Part shown: piece after piece, positions 1 to 12,798 of the stretch
Position numbering within the stretch: the stretch's first letter is position 1
Layout of the letters: each line of letters starts with the position of its first letter
From: Plectrocnemia conspersa
Taxonomy: Eukaryota > Arthropoda > Insecta > Trichoptera > Polycentropodidae
Assembly: GCA_009617715.1 (NCBI GenBank)
Contig: VTFK01000126.1
Coordinates: 1-64,000 of the forward strand
Direction of reading: 5' to 3'
DNA: 64,000 nt
Translations under genes and position numbers: made by a program
Notes under the pieces: generated by a model
Seen by the model: only the letters and a program-made list of their open reading frames with translations
Databases searched by the model: none
Told to the model about the DNA's origin: nothing

Positions 1-1107
1 AACCAGCATTATAAAACGTGTGGCACTTGGTAACATCTGATTCTGAGATAAACGATATATTCCACTATTAATTACTAAATTATTTTTATATATAATTAAA
101 AGTCTAAAAATGTCACACGAAAATGCATTAAAATTTAAGACAATAGTTTTGAATTCAAATTTGCATGGATTATTTAGACCATTTTTTCTAAGGCGTGAAC
201 ACATTTCATAGGTGTGTTCAAAAAGCGATGTAATTGGCTGGCAAACATCCTCATCTGCCATTCGCCAGAGCTGTTTTGAACCAGCATTATAAAACGTGTG
301 GCACATGGTGACATCTGATTCTGAGATAAACGATATATTATACTATTAGTTACTGAATGATTTTTATATATAATTAAAAGTCTAAAAATAGCACATGAAA
401 ATGCATTAAAATTTAGGACAATAGTTTTAAATTCAAATTTGCATGAATTATTTAGACAATTTTTTCTAATGCGTTAACACATTTCATAGGTGTGTTCAAA
501 AAGCGATGTAATTGGCTGGCAAACATCCTCATCTGCCATTCGCCAGAGCTGTTTTGAACCAGCATTATAAAACGTGTGGCACTTGGTGACATCTAATTCT
601 GAGATAAATGATATATTCCACTATTAATTACTAAATTATTTTTATATATAATTAAAAGTCTAAAAATATCACACGAAAATGCATTAAAATTGAAGACAAT
701 AGTTCTGAATTCAAATTTACATGGATTATTTAGACCATTTTTTTCTAAGGCGTGAACACATTTCATAGGTGTGTTCAAAAAGCGATGCAATTGGCTGGCA
801 AACATCCTCATATGCCATTCGACAGATCTGTTTCGAACCAGCATTATAAAACGTGTGGCACATGGTGACATCTGATTCTGAGATAAACGATATATTATAC
901 TATTAGTTACTGAATGATTTTTATATATAATTAAAAGTCTAAAAATAGCACATGAAAATGCATTAAAATTTAGGACAATAGTTTTAAATTCAAATTTGCA
1001 TGGATTATTTAGACAATTTTTTCTAATGCGTTAACACATTTCATAGGTGTGTTCAAAAAGCGATGCAATTGGCTGGCAAACATCCTCATCTGCAATTCGC
1101 CAGAGCT
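1..1107. repeat. 278-bp satellite, four tandem copies in A-B-A-B order
   Basis: Four head-to-tail units begin at 1, 279, 557 and 836. Each starts AACCAGCATTATAAAACG and carries the shared stretch ATTGGCTGGCAAACATCCTC near its end. Units 1 and 3 share variants (CACTTGG, TTCCACTATTAATTAC, TAAGGCGTGAAC). Units 2 and 4 share a different set (CACATGG, TTATACTATTAGTTAC, TAATGCGTTAAC). The array is therefore a 557-bp dimeric higher-order repeat of two 278-bp monomers. It is cut by the left window edge, so its true copy number is unknown. The apparent reading frame on the minus strand at 593-871 is a by-product of the repeat. Confidence 0.95.
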
Positions 1108-1122
1108 ATTGCAGATGAGGAT
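1082..1122. repeat. Perfect 15-bp inverted repeat at the right edge of the satellite
   Basis: ATCCTCATCTGCAAT (1082-1096) and its exact reverse complement (1108-1122) flank an 11-base loop. The left arm is the end of the last satellite unit. The right arm is the first sequence outside the array, so the array ends in a hairpin. Confidence 0.85.
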
Positions 1123-3781
1123 CGGGAAAGACACTAGGAGAATGCATTGACACGTAAGTCATCAGCGGATCATCCAGAGAACATTACGACGAATCCCAGC
1201 TGGTCCACAGACATCATAGCCGATAAAAATACACCTCAAAACTCGACTTCCAAAATCCGCATTCGTCATTTTATACCATGTGGTAAATGGTATCTGTTAA
1301 AATAAACTGTAATCATTTTTTCGGCATCTATTTGCCTGCAAATTCACATCCTCTTAGCCACTTATCTCTTCTGGAAGAATTATTGTGCAGCATTAGCTTT
1401 GTGTAAAACGGTCTTGCGCATATTATTGATTGGCTTCAATTTAGACGTTAACTCGTCGATCTATGAAACCCTTAAAATAGTAAAGATTAAGAAGAATCAT
1501 ATACAATATGATTGAACGAAATTTATATGTTAATTTACTCTTTGTTTGATATACATATCTACTAAAATGATTGAATTCTTAATAATGTAAGTATCCAATT
1601 AAAATTCACGATCGTTAAAAATAATGTTAAGATCATACTCTCCAACGAAACAAATAATATGAATAAAAAGCGTCTGATTGTTATAATTTTGGTCATAACG
1701 AGATCATTAGCGGCCGTGCGCGCACGAGAGAGAAATTCAAATACAATTTGTGTTTAAATTCTCGAACGATAAGGCACTTTTGTCCGAGCGTTACGGAAGT
1801 GACGCGACTAGACAAAACGATACCGAGGCTTTTGTTGTATCGCGTAATTATGACATCTCAGAACACAATGAAGTTTCCCCTGCGAGATGGCGTAACGTGA
1901 AATGCCATGTGTAGACAGGAATTCCTGTTTCTCCAAACGGGCGCACAATGAACGATGCCCGGCCTCGGTCTTTGTTTTTGAAACACTACACATAAACTAA
2001 TATTTCACCTAGCTCTTGAGAACTTCTGCGAGTAGGATCTGAACAAACTTGGTAATTTACACTGACCTTTTTTCAGCGTTAAAAACGCTAGATCTAAATA
2101 ATGAAATTAGCTAAACAACTAGGATCATTATGTTAAATTCATAATAACATGTGCAAGAACATGTAATTCATCTAAATCACCGTTCCCTATTATTTTGCTT
2201 ACTTTAAAATATTATATTATAAATAGTTTGTAATTAAATATTATATGTTATTTTTATGGGTGAGGTGGAGCAGATTATCGTTTAGCTCTCAGGCTCTGCA
2301 CATTTATTTACAAATAAATAAAGTTTACTCAAATTAACACGTACTTGATAAGAGAAGCGCATGCAAATTTATATGTAATGTATAATGTTACATGTCATGC
2401 CAATTCTCGCGATTAACAATGCTTCATCTGTCGCGTCACGCGACGCCACTTTTCGAAAGGGACGCCTCCGTATCTGCGCCGCGTGAAATATGTCCAAACA
2501 TTAAAGTCTCACAGTTTGCAAATAAGCGGGTCGTTAGCGATAGCGCCGTGAATATTATGTCGCGAAACATTTCCACCCACAATAAATAAATTCGCCGCGG
2601 AAATTGATGGAGGCCGATAGCGCAACCAGCGCCTCTACCACAAAGTTCACGTGTGGAAAATCGAAAAGAGGAATACCCTGGGAGCGAAACGTGACGGGAA
2701 TCGGTTTTGTTCGTTAGCTCCTTATGCTGATTGACGAATGTGGCAACACTGAGCTGGACGCAACATGGCTGTTAATGCGAGCGGCTAATTAAAATTATTT
2801 TTTGAAAAATCAATTATTTTTAGATTTATTTTTGTTTAACAATATATTTTTTTTTTAAATAACAGCATTCTGTTTGATCTAAAGTTTGAACAGTGCATTT
2901 GATGAATGATGTTTGTTTAGCATCTCAATGTTATCTTGCTAGCTCAACATATATAAATATATCGGTTGGTGGCCATTTTAGGGTTCATGCGGTAGGTTCA
3001 AATTGAGATGTACAATATTTTCTTACTACATTGAAAAAAAAATTTCATTGTTTATTTGTTAGCTATTAATCATCCCATATAATAATACAATCTAAACTGA
3101 TTGAACGAAATTAAAATAAATAATTAACTTCGGTCTCCATGACAAAAAAAAAATCAACAAATAATACGATTAATATTTTCACATAATAATTTTATTCTTG
3201 GTGGTATATATTTTCAGTAGCATATTTTATTATTGTTAATAATGTGTTAATTGGGTAGTTTAATCCTATGTTAATTTTTTAATGGATAGACAATAGTAAT
3301 AAAATATAAAAATTGTTCTAAAATTATCATCACCGCTTGCTGATTATCTATCGACACATTTTTTTTGTATTTATTATACTTTAATTATTAACTGTAATAA
3401 TATTTTCATGATTAAATATTAACACAAAATACATGCAAAAAATATGTAATGTATACATATACAAATACAAAATGTATTTCATATATATATTTTAAAAAAA
3501 TCAATTAAAATCAAAAATCAATTAATGAAAAACACTACTCATCCTGTAGGACAAGGTGAGTGAAAATAAATGATCGAGAAAACTATTTTCGGTCGAAAAT
3601 CTTTTGAACATCCTAAATTTAAAGATGGTTTTGTGTTTGTATATTACGAATGCTCTTGAATAGTTGTAGGTAGAATTATAAAGCAAATCACTGCATTCAG
3701 AAAAGTTAATTTACTCTTAATCTGATTATCTGTACAACTATACAAGTTTGATGTATATGTTGTATATGTTGTCATAGGTAA
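1123..3781. other. Intergenic stretch with no supported gene
   Basis: Mostly AT-rich DNA. Two blocks of higher GC stand out, at about 1690-2000 and 2390-2770. Their short open frames (61 and 65 codons) show no recognisable domain, and I do not call them genes. They could be regulatory DNA or very old transposon remains. Confidence 0.5.
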
Positions 3782-4831
3782 TTATTAAAAAAAATGTCGA
3801 ACCTCGGTTGCTCGGATAATTTAACTCGGTTATTCTCGAGTTATTTAAGCAATCGCAGACAGTTTGTAACATATGGTGGCCGATTGTCGAAAGAATATTT
3901 TACCCCTTCGTGGGCTCCTCAAGGATCCAATCTAGGCCCTCTGTTTTTTGTGTTATTTATTAATGACATAAATACAGCAATTACAAATTCAAGTTTTCTT
4001 CTGTACGCAGATGACTTAAAATTATATAAATGCATTCGATATGTTGTGGACTCCTCTCTACAAAGTGATTTAGACTCTCTATGGAGATGGGCTTCCGTTA
4101 ACCGTCTGCCCTTTAGTGTCGGAAAGTGCCATACTGTGTCATTTTCTCGATCCCATTCGCCATCAGCTTATTTCTTCTATCTCGGTGGTAAGATTTTGAC
4201 TAGAGAAACTTCCACTAAAGATCTCGGAATCACTTTCGAGAGCAAATGGACGTTCTCTCTACACATACACGACGTCTGTGATAAATCTTTTAAGATGCTC
4301 GGCTTTGTTATGAGGAATGCCTTTCACTTTGACGATCCGTCAGTTATTCGCATCCTCTATGACACCTTAGTTCGTAGCATTCTTGAATCGGGATCTATAA
4401 TTTGGAATCCCCGAATATCCAAATATTCCCTTTTAGTGGAAAAAATTCAAAAAAGGTATTTAAGATACCTTTACAAAAGGACATTTGGTTATTATCCGTA
4501 CATATATCCCAGCGCCTTTCTTTTAGGAGCGTTGGGATACGATTCGCTGAGCACTCGCAGAAAGTTGTAAGTCGCTAAGCATTTTTTCAAATAAGGTGCT
4601 GTCGACAATCTAGCTATTCTCGAGGAATTCCAGTTTTGGGTTCCGGAACATTTTCGAGAATCACGATCGCGTCCTCTTTTAATGGCCGTTAGGGCTAGGA
4701 CGTCCGCACTTGCCGACTCGCCTATAGCTGTGGCCATCCGGCTTCTTAATACGCTGGCATTACATATTGACCTGTTTAATGTTAGCTACGAGGAGTTTGT
4801 AACCTGCCACGATGGTCTTAATTTAATCTAA
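3782..4831 (+). pseudogene. Non-LTR retrotransposon reverse transcriptase, 5'-truncated and with two nonsense codons
   Basis: The frame opens just upstream of an ATG at 3794 and encodes the palm half of a LINE reverse transcriptase of the jockey/I type. It shows PQGSNLGP (residues 42-49), LFVLFINDI-like sequence after it, and the catalytic YADD at residues 71-74, followed by the thumb region. The frame meets TAA at 4568-4570 and TAA at 4592-4594. It then continues in the same frame with plausible sequence to a natural stop at 4829-4831, followed by AATAAATAAA. The 5' end, with the endonuclease and the first RT blocks, is missing; homology starts abruptly at about 3782. This is a dead copy. 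The family is represented again, antisense, at 11.5-11.8 kb and 13.3-14.0 kb. Confidence 0.9.
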
Positions 4832-5694
4832 AATAAATAAATGCTACAGATTATTATAATATTATTCTCAATTCGTCATAATTCAGTTTTGTCTAATATC
4901 TTGTTGGTAGGATTTTTATTATATTGCTATCATAAAAAAATTATTTTTTTTTCCCGTAATTTATTCGTATAAAAGTAATTAACTAAATTTATTTTCCGGC
5001 TCTCTTATATTATACTAATTGCTTAGTTACTCCGTCTAGCGCGATTGAGATATATTTATGCTTGACGTCTTTAATTACGTTGGAAATGCAGGAATTGCAA
5101 CTAGAAAATGCACTCGCTACCCACGTGATTATTAATGACATAATATAATTACTAATTAGAAAAGCAAATAAAAATAAACGCGCGTTCGAGTCAAAATCGA
5201 TTTATGGAAATATACGCGCGTACGTATGGATATTTTGTGTCATTTTCCGATAAGTGACGCATATATCACGGAATATCTTCCGACATATTGGACATGATAT
5301 GCCCAAGCGGTGGATGAAAAAATCTATTACATATGAATGATAAAAATATATAAAAAGAGGTTTTTTAAAGGACGGAAATGAATGGAAAACTTTTTTTGAT
5401 TGATTTATAACAGACATTATCAATTTTGGGTAAGCGAGCGCGATTTATTGTTTGAACGTTTCGCGTTTGGTGGAAAATTAGTAGGATTTTCTCTACACGA
5501 AAAAGATTATTAATCGTTTAGTATGTGATATAGTTCAAACAATACAGCTATCATTAAAATCATATATACCATATGTCTTAAAGGAAATTCGTATTTTAGA
5601 TGCAAGAGTAAAATCAATTTCATATTTTTTTTTTACGTAATCTTCGTTTCATTTAGTCTGTTTTGTTATTCGAGTACATCTCTTTTTAATATCT
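4832..5694. other. Intergenic AT-rich DNA, nothing recognised
   Basis: No gene, RNA or transposon signature could be supported. A minus-strand frame of 73 codons at 5202-5423 has no known motif. Confidence 0.5.
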
Positions 5695-6000
5695 GTGTTG
5701 GTGGATATATCTGGACTCTACATTCCGATATTTAAAAAAAAATGGGCCTCTAAATTTACGATGGCAGAATTTTTCCAAGTGAATAATTTATACGAAATTT
5801 CGTGTTATAATAATTTGGCTACAAAAATGAAAGAAAATCCTCTTCAAACTATCCATCAGCTGGCCGAAAAATTAATGTAGTACAATTCAACAGTGCATAG
5901 ACACATAAATATGATTGAAAAGGCTTGGAGAAAATGTGTATAGGCTTCTATACTAATTGAGCGAAGAACACAAGTAAAAAAATCAAAATGCAGATGATGT
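5695..6000 (+). pseudogene. Mariner transposase relic (N-terminal helix-turn-helix part)
   Basis: The frame at 5695-5880 ends ENPLQTIHQLAEKLM. After the TAG at 5878-5880 it continues as YNSTVHRHINMIEKAWRKCV and meets another TAG about 60 bases later. This is the pattern of the second DNA-binding helix-turn-helix of mariner transposases (a run like NPxQTxxxLAEKL, then STVxRHI). Traces of the following segment (LIERRT) are visible near 5960. The catalytic part and the terminal repeats are not seen, so this is an old fragment. Confidence 0.7.
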
Positions 6001-8164
6001 AAAAAAGGGGCTATCTATATATTTTGCATCAATGAGGTGGGAGAAGGTTATAAATTTAGAATTAAAATAAACATTTTTAAGTGATTTTTTGCTTCATTAA
6101 TAAGACATTTCGGGATTACCTAACAAATTAATTAATATAGGTATAGTAGGTACAACGAACTTGACGAGCTAGTTGCAGGACATTTTAAAAATATTTGCAA
6201 GATTTTCATTTGACTCATTCTCTAATTTTGTTATAAAAAGGGCAAAAAGTTGAAGAAAACAATGTTCTGGGTTATAAAACCAACAGCTACGCTGAAAATA
6301 ATTTACGAAGCAAACTTTGGAAATAATTTACGAAGGCCAAAAATATGATTATGATTTGCGATATATATGTTTTAAACTTATATAGTAAATGATACGATAT
6401 AATCAATATAATAAATGTCACACTTTATTAAATAGCATTATACGCTATCGGTCATAAAATATATATATATATATATATATTTACTTAGTTTTTATAAAAT
6501 AATGTTCTAAAATAATTTTTATTGTATATCAATGTTTGTTTTATTAAATAAATTTTATTTATAATAATCACGTAAAAGCAATAAATTGATTAAATAAATA
6601 ATGTATATATTACATATTTTTTTCATAGACAATTATAATTATACATAAATTAAACAATAGTATTTAAATTAGTGCAAAATCTTTAACCCCATTTATTGTT
6701 ATATAAATAATACCTATATATATATAATACCAATATGTAGTAAGTAGTATAATTGTGTGTCATAAGACCAAAAAATATTAATTTACGATAAGTAATATGA
6801 ATGGTTTGAAATAAAAATGACTTAATACTTTTCTGCACTTTGCACTCATGTCTTTTCAATAAAAATTGTAGCGTTAACCTGAAAAAAAAACAGTTTATTA
6901 TTAACATATACATATATATCTATATATTTACATATATAATAATAAATTTAGCTAACATTAAAACAATAGAAAAAATATGTATCATTAAACTGACAACAAA
7001 CTTATATTTTAATAAAAAACCTTTGAATTCTAAACATTTCTGATTAAATTCTCAGTATCGAATTGCTGTTTAAAACAAAATAAACGTCATTACATGCGTA
7101 GTAAAAATAATGATGAGTTTTCATTTGCAGCGCGGCTTTCCCGATGAAAAACTTTGCGAATTACGCCGCGGGTAAAGTTTTCTCTTGAATTTATGATTGC
7201 TTCGGACATCTTTCCTTTTTCCTTATATTTTTTGTATTATGCATTAAATTTATATAACATCCACACAGGCTTATTTGTTAAATTTAAAAATGCTTTATTT
7301 GCATTTTCGTACGGAAACGACCTTATTGCTTTCGTTCTATGCCCGAGAGAGTCATTTTTATAATGTAATTGTGCAAATGACTGAAACACCCCTAACGGGG
7401 ATTTTATATCATCGCGTGTATGTGTGTACGGAGAGCAAAAAAGGGATTTGAGACAAAGAAAATGGTTTATAGGCATCCATCGACGCTAAAAGTCATTAAA
7501 TTCCCCTCAACCGTGATATATGTGTATGCACTAATTCATTCGGGATATATCAGTTCAGACCCTTACGTGGAGAAACGTGAGATTACCATATCTGTGTACG
7601 TGTGCATAAGTGTGAGTACTTTCACACACATTGTATACTGAAATCTCTCTTTTAATTTAATAATAAATTATATTTCTGTAAAAGCTTATCAAAATATATT
7701 TTTGGTTATGATACAGGTTTTTTGTTACATATAGGGTCGGTTTTGGTATATGTATTAATAATTTTACGTGAAGCTTATGTTTAATTCTTATACTAAGAAA
7801 TTATATAATAGTATCAGACACTCATTTTTTTTTATATTTTATAGACTCATCACTGGGTTATAAATGTTTGGAATATTAATGAATAAGAGAAAAATTGAAA
7901 ACAATTTTTGCTACTACAATTTTTGCTACTTCATTTTTGGACTATTATCGGTGTCTTTACTACTCTTCACCTGACTATTATTGTTTTTAAAGAACATTAA
8001 ATAATTTTGCTGCTTGATTTTTTTTCATTTTGTAGAATTTAAAAAAATACAACATAGTGACACAATAAATATCACAAGATCAATAAACAAAAAAAGCAAT
8101 TTAAGAACGTACCCTTAATAGAAAAAAAAATCTTAAATCACAATGAACACTTCCACAGAATTGC
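6001..8164. other. Intergenic AT-rich DNA
   Basis: Contains a (TA)n run at about 6459-6481 and many short chance frames. Nothing coding or structural is supported. The stretch at 7130-7600 has a somewhat more even base composition but no recognisable domain. Confidence 0.5.
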
Positions 8165-8255
8165 TTGGATCTTTTGCCGTAGGCATTTTAAAATATACGC
8201 TAAATATCTGCGAACCACCAGAAAATTTCTGCGGACCACCGATTGAGAAACACTG
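8165..8255 (-). mobile_element. Terminal fragment of a hAT-type element
   Basis: Read on the minus strand, the segment begins CAGTGTTTCTCAATCGGTGG and continues with GGTCCGCAG and a second copy, GGTTCGCAG. A CAGTGxTTCTCAA terminus followed by TGGTCCGC is typical of widespread hAT-superfamily elements. Only this one end is visible; I found no matching opposite end. Confidence 0.55.
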
Positions 8256-8604
8256 GTCTATACTATATAAAAAATGTATTTTCTTCATCACAGGTAGAAT
8301 GTAATTTTAGTGGATCCAGTGTAACAATACAAAAATAGAACTGAGCATTCGTATTTTTTATTCTAATTATGTTTTATTATCATCATTTTTTATGTTTAAT
8401 ATGAATGTTACTATCATTGATTTTATTAAATCATTTTACAAAATGTACCTATATCAGGGTATCTCTTTTTTAACCCCATCTATCTTTACTATATACGCAT
8501 GTGCTATGTACACACAAAGTACATGTTTTTTTTTTGTTTACAGAAGAGAAATTTTGAGGCGTTAATCTCTGAAAGATACAGTGAGCCGAAAAGGTTTGGA
8601 ATCC

Positions 8605-9160
8605 ATGCAGACGACTCTCATATAAAGCGATTAATACGCATGGAATCGTGTTATTCGAGAATTCTCCCCGTATAACACTGATAATATAAAGCAAATACAA
8701 TGAAATCTCTTTGTAACGAATACCGAAATAACTAAATTCCCATATAACTAATTTTAAATTTGACTTCGTTACAATGAATATTTTCATTGTAACGTAGACT
8801 GATCTCAGTATAACGAAATATTTTGATCCGAATTTAAGAATGAGGTTACAACTTGACACAATATTTCTACGAATTCAGTTGTTCAGTTCAACTTGGCGCT
8901 TACCGAATGTGTTCACAAGCGACATTCAAGGTGTTTCACCGATCCTCAAACTTTTTTTATAAAACATTTTTTCAAAAAAATTTGATGTGCTTATTACAGT
9001 ATTTTTAAAAATGGACAAAAAACAATCAATCTTGTAAGAGTTTATTTTGATGCTGTAGTAATATGGTAATTAAAAATAAAATAAAAATATATTATCTGCC
9101 TTACATTCAATATAACGAAATTTTTCTTCGCTATACTGAGATTTGCAGTTTTAATAAAAA
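8605..9160. mobile_element. Possible pogo/Tigger-like relic
   Basis: The motif TATAACGAAAT and variants (GTAACGAATACCGA, TATAACTAATT, TATACTGAGAT) recur at about 8700-8820 and again at 9110-9140. Repeated (T)ATAACGAA motifs near both ends are a hallmark of pogo/jerky-type elements. No transposase frame survives, so the assignment is tentative. Confidence 0.35.
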
Positions 9161-11540
9161 ACATTCGTTCTTATTGCGTTTCTTGTAAAAATCTTTATTT
9201 TATCACCAGAATTCAGCATAATTTTCTTTAATAAAAATATATGTTTATTATTATTTAAAGTTAATTCACTAGTATTATCAATCATGAAAAAAATCATTGC
9301 AATATCTTCAACGCAATGTAGAAAATCACGTTAAATGATAGTTCATTAAAAATATCCGTAGAAAAATTTGACTGAAAATAAATTAAAGGGTGTCTCACTA
9401 TTGCGATCAAAACTGAAATTATATATTAAGCGCTTTTTCGCATTACTCTTACTTTCTTAGTATCTGAAAGATCCAAAAGTCGCACGAAATTATGTATGAG
9501 AACTGAGGGGATGGTTTTCAGTGAGAATTTTAACGCAAAACACCGTTTTAATTTACTTATACTAAAACGAAATTATCAATTCACTCCAATTCTCTCTAAT
9601 TGTTATTGTACGAAATTAACAACTAAACTTGCAAGAAAAAATATTTCAGTTCGATAAAAAATGAATTTATCTTAAAGTACTAGTTTCTTATTACATTGTG
9701 AGCCCTATAATTTAGACTCTCTATTACCCAAGCCCTTTTTAACCATCCCATATATTTTACTAATGTAAATCCACTAGCGCCTAAATGTTGTAAAATGTGT
9801 TACAGAGCGTACATAATAAGCAATTATAGCTTTGCAGTTGCTCGAGAGAGTTTTTTGCTAAACAGATTCAGATCAACCGGCCAGGGAGCTGTAAATGTGC
9901 CAGACTCTAATTAAAGTCAAGTCCCGGGAATTGCCCCGTGTCCGGATAAAGGAGCATCCACCCTGCGAAGCCTTTAGGTCAGCTAGCACAGTAGACCTAG
10001 GGATTAAAAAAATATTCCGACCAAATTGCTAATGTGTTACGTGTAAAATCTGAATGCATCCATCTCACCTCCATACATTTTCCATTATTGTTTTCCGCTA
10101 AATATTTTTTTAATAAAACCTCCGACGAGCCTAGTATCTAAATACTTAAATAGTCTCAACTCTAAATGATAAAGCCTCGTGTGATAAACATAATAAATTA
10201 AGATATTACGGAAATCAATTTTGTAAATGGATCGAGGCGGAAGATTTTATTATATCATATTTTTTAACTTAATCTCTTTTCCATTAGCTACATTATTGAT
10301 AATGTATACTCCATTTTTTCTTTCTCTCTTGCTCTCTTCTTATATACTTTTCTATCGTAAATTATCAATATAGGCATAATGGGGATTATAAATCACTATG
10401 CCTTTAGCGCTTCTCAAGGTCATCTTTTGTTCTGTATATTGAATTTATTATATGTGTTAGTTTAACAGTTTTGATTAATTAAATATATTTAATGAAGCAT
10501 AGGCTCGATAGATATTTTTTTAATAGTTCAAAGAGACTTCTTAATCAGAATATACGATGCACGTAATACATTAAATTTAATGTAAAGCTCAACTATTCTG
10601 CAAGATACGGATCTATTCAACATTACAATAAGCTAATATAAGCTCGATAATTCTTTATGTATATAATAGAACACTTTTCGAATAGGTTAAAACAGTTGTT
10701 AAGTTTCATTATTTTTACATAAGTGATTTAGCGCCACTGAAAGTGGAAAAAGTACAATGAAAAATGTCGAGTTCTACAAAAGACAAACCATTAAAATAAT
10801 GTGTTCCTTAGTTAAACTCAACTCAAAAAATAAATCCATAGATGTAATGTCACAGAAGCAAAAATGATTTAAAAAAAAACACAGGATAAAATTACGTAAA
10901 ATGGAGTCGCAAAATACGGATATTAAAAAGCCCGTTCCAAGAACTAAATCACCAAACATGGAGATACAATATCAAGTTAGATTACGATCGGTCGTTAATA
11001 TCGTTTTAGGATAGATTTTAAAGCAAATTCGATAATCTATTAACCTCAATTTAACCCAATATTTTCGTATTTTTTACTTTATACTAAAGTAAGAGAAAAC
11101 TCGAATACGTTAATAGTTATTTATTTAATAACCTAAATTAATTTCAATATTTGTATTATATTCCACATAGATGTTATTCCTAGAAATGTACATATATTTT
11201 ATTGTAATATATGTATAATATGTACTAGCGGTCCACACCTGGCATTTTCCGGGAATAAGATGTAATTTAAATGTACCTGTGTGTAATTAATTTGAAAGGG
11301 CCATTATTGCTATATTTACATTCATATCCAAATCTTCAAAAATATGATTTTAAAAATATACGTTTGCATTATTTACTATGTTTCCTCCTCAGAGATAAAC
11401 AAAGTCTGCAAGGTTTGACCTAGACAGGGAGAAGGTGTTATGGGTGGGTAAAAATGTCACTTATCAGGAAATGAACAAAATTTGAATAAAATAGTATACT
11501 AGAAAAACACAAAGGGTTATATGGTATTCAAACACATGTC
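9161..11540. other. Intergenic DNA, one GC-richer block
   Basis: AT-rich apart from about 9830-10010, where GC-rich sequence (CCCGGGAATTGCCCCGTGTCC and following) stands out. I looked for a tRNA or LTR there and could support neither. The remainder has no recognised feature. Confidence 0.45.
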
Positions 11541-11825
11541 TATTTTATTTATCTGACCATCATGACTTGACAGATTTCCCCAATGTGTAATAATGGCCAT
11601 TATACAAACAATAATTATTATAAAAAAAACAATGCACGAGTAAAATAGATGAGCACCACACCACATATTTTTTTTAGTTTCTCATGGCTATCCATTGAGA
11701 AGCTGATGGCTCGTTCAAGAGAAGCGTTTTCAAACGCAGACGTATTGACCGCGACGGGTAAGAATAAGGGACGCGATCGCAACACCGAAAGGGACGCGAA
11801 GGCAACTTTAAAAAGTACTTCATTT
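11541..11825 (-). pseudogene. 3' fragment of a jockey-type LINE
   Basis: Read on the minus strand, the end of the segment carries a stop and an ATAAATAAAATAG tail at about 11543-11560. The part at 11690-11800 is similar, at DNA level, to the reverse complement of 4620-4740 in the LINE relic at 3782-4831 (shared pattern: GCGGACGTxxTxxCC... followed by GGACGCGATCG). It is a short, decayed 3' end. The 76-codon plus-strand frame here is the antisense shadow. Confidence 0.6.
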
Positions 11826-12475
11826 AATAAACGCTACACTGAGAAAGCATTGTATAAATGCGGATACAACCTTTTGTAGAGAATTCTAAAAGTTTTTTTT
11901 AATTATCTTGAAAAACAAAAATATTTACTCATTTACTTTTTTCAGACAACTCAATTAAACGTATTTTTCTGCTATTTTAAATAGTGAAAATAAGGTTGTC
12001 AAAATTAAAGATAAATTAATTGTTTAAATTTGTGTTGAAAATAATATTATTTTTCTTATCATCTTGTTTATAATTATCTTGAATATTTATTTTATATTTA
12101 ATTTTAGTATTATTATAATAAATAATAAAAATATATTAATTTAATATAAGGTAAAATATTTTTATCGAGTTTTGGGATTACTGAGAAAACAAATTGAATG
12201 TTCACTCGTTAATATCTGATGAAATGATTTTTCATTAGCAATAACTTATTTTATTCCTAATTCGTACCCAAATATATTAATTACATTTTATAAACCAAAT
12301 GGAACGTTATAAAACTATACTATACTATGTATGATATAATTCAACAAAACAATTTAATAGTTGAAAACGTTTAGAGTCTGCTTATGAATTATTTCAACGG
12401 CCCCGGGCGCCGACGAGCGAGGATTCCTCCGTTTGAACAAAAATTTCCCTGTTTTAACGTCGCTTTTACGTTTTA

Positions 12476-12532
12476 GCGCATGCGCACAAGTAATTGGACA
12501 AAGTTCGCGCGAATGCAGTTGTACTAGTCAGT
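12476..12532 (+). promoter_or_regulatory. Probable promoter of the DIP-like gene: NRF1/Ewg-type palindrome and arthropod initiator
   Basis: GCGCATGCGC at 12476-12485 is a perfect palindrome matching the NRF1 (insect Erect wing) binding consensus. TCAGT at 12528-12532 matches the arthropod initiator, with the A at 12530 as the likely start of transcription. The surroundings (12400-12580) are clearly GC-richer than the flanks, as expected for a TATA-less promoter. The distance to the ATG at 12852 gives a 5' UTR of about 320 bases. A downstream promoter element is not evident. The start site is inferred. Confidence 0.55.
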
Positions 12533-12798
12533 CGCTGACAAACCGTCGCGAAAAGCTAACGCTCGAAGAGCTGTAGCTGATTCGTTATTATAAACACGAA
12601 GCGTGATTGAAGAGTTAGTATTTTCCAAAACCGAAGCTTTTAAGTAAATGTGTAATATTTTGAATAAAACGTTTGTTTGCATTAGAAAAAGTTTTAAAAC
12701 AATCTGATTAAATTCCAAATTTGTATTTGTTTCAATCGATTTATTTGTATTGATTTAATTTTTTTTTAAATTTGCTTTAAATTATTATAGAATTAGTG

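Noticed and set aside
593..871. 92-codon minus-strand frame
   Set aside because: Lies wholly in the 278-bp satellite; the frame is an accident of one repeat unit.
8470..8859. 129-codon minus-strand frame
   Set aside because: AT-rich low-complexity translation with no domain, overlapping the pogo-like relic.
9830..10010. GC-rich block considered as a tRNA gene or LTR
   Set aside because: No cloverleaf with A and B boxes and no matching second LTR could be found.
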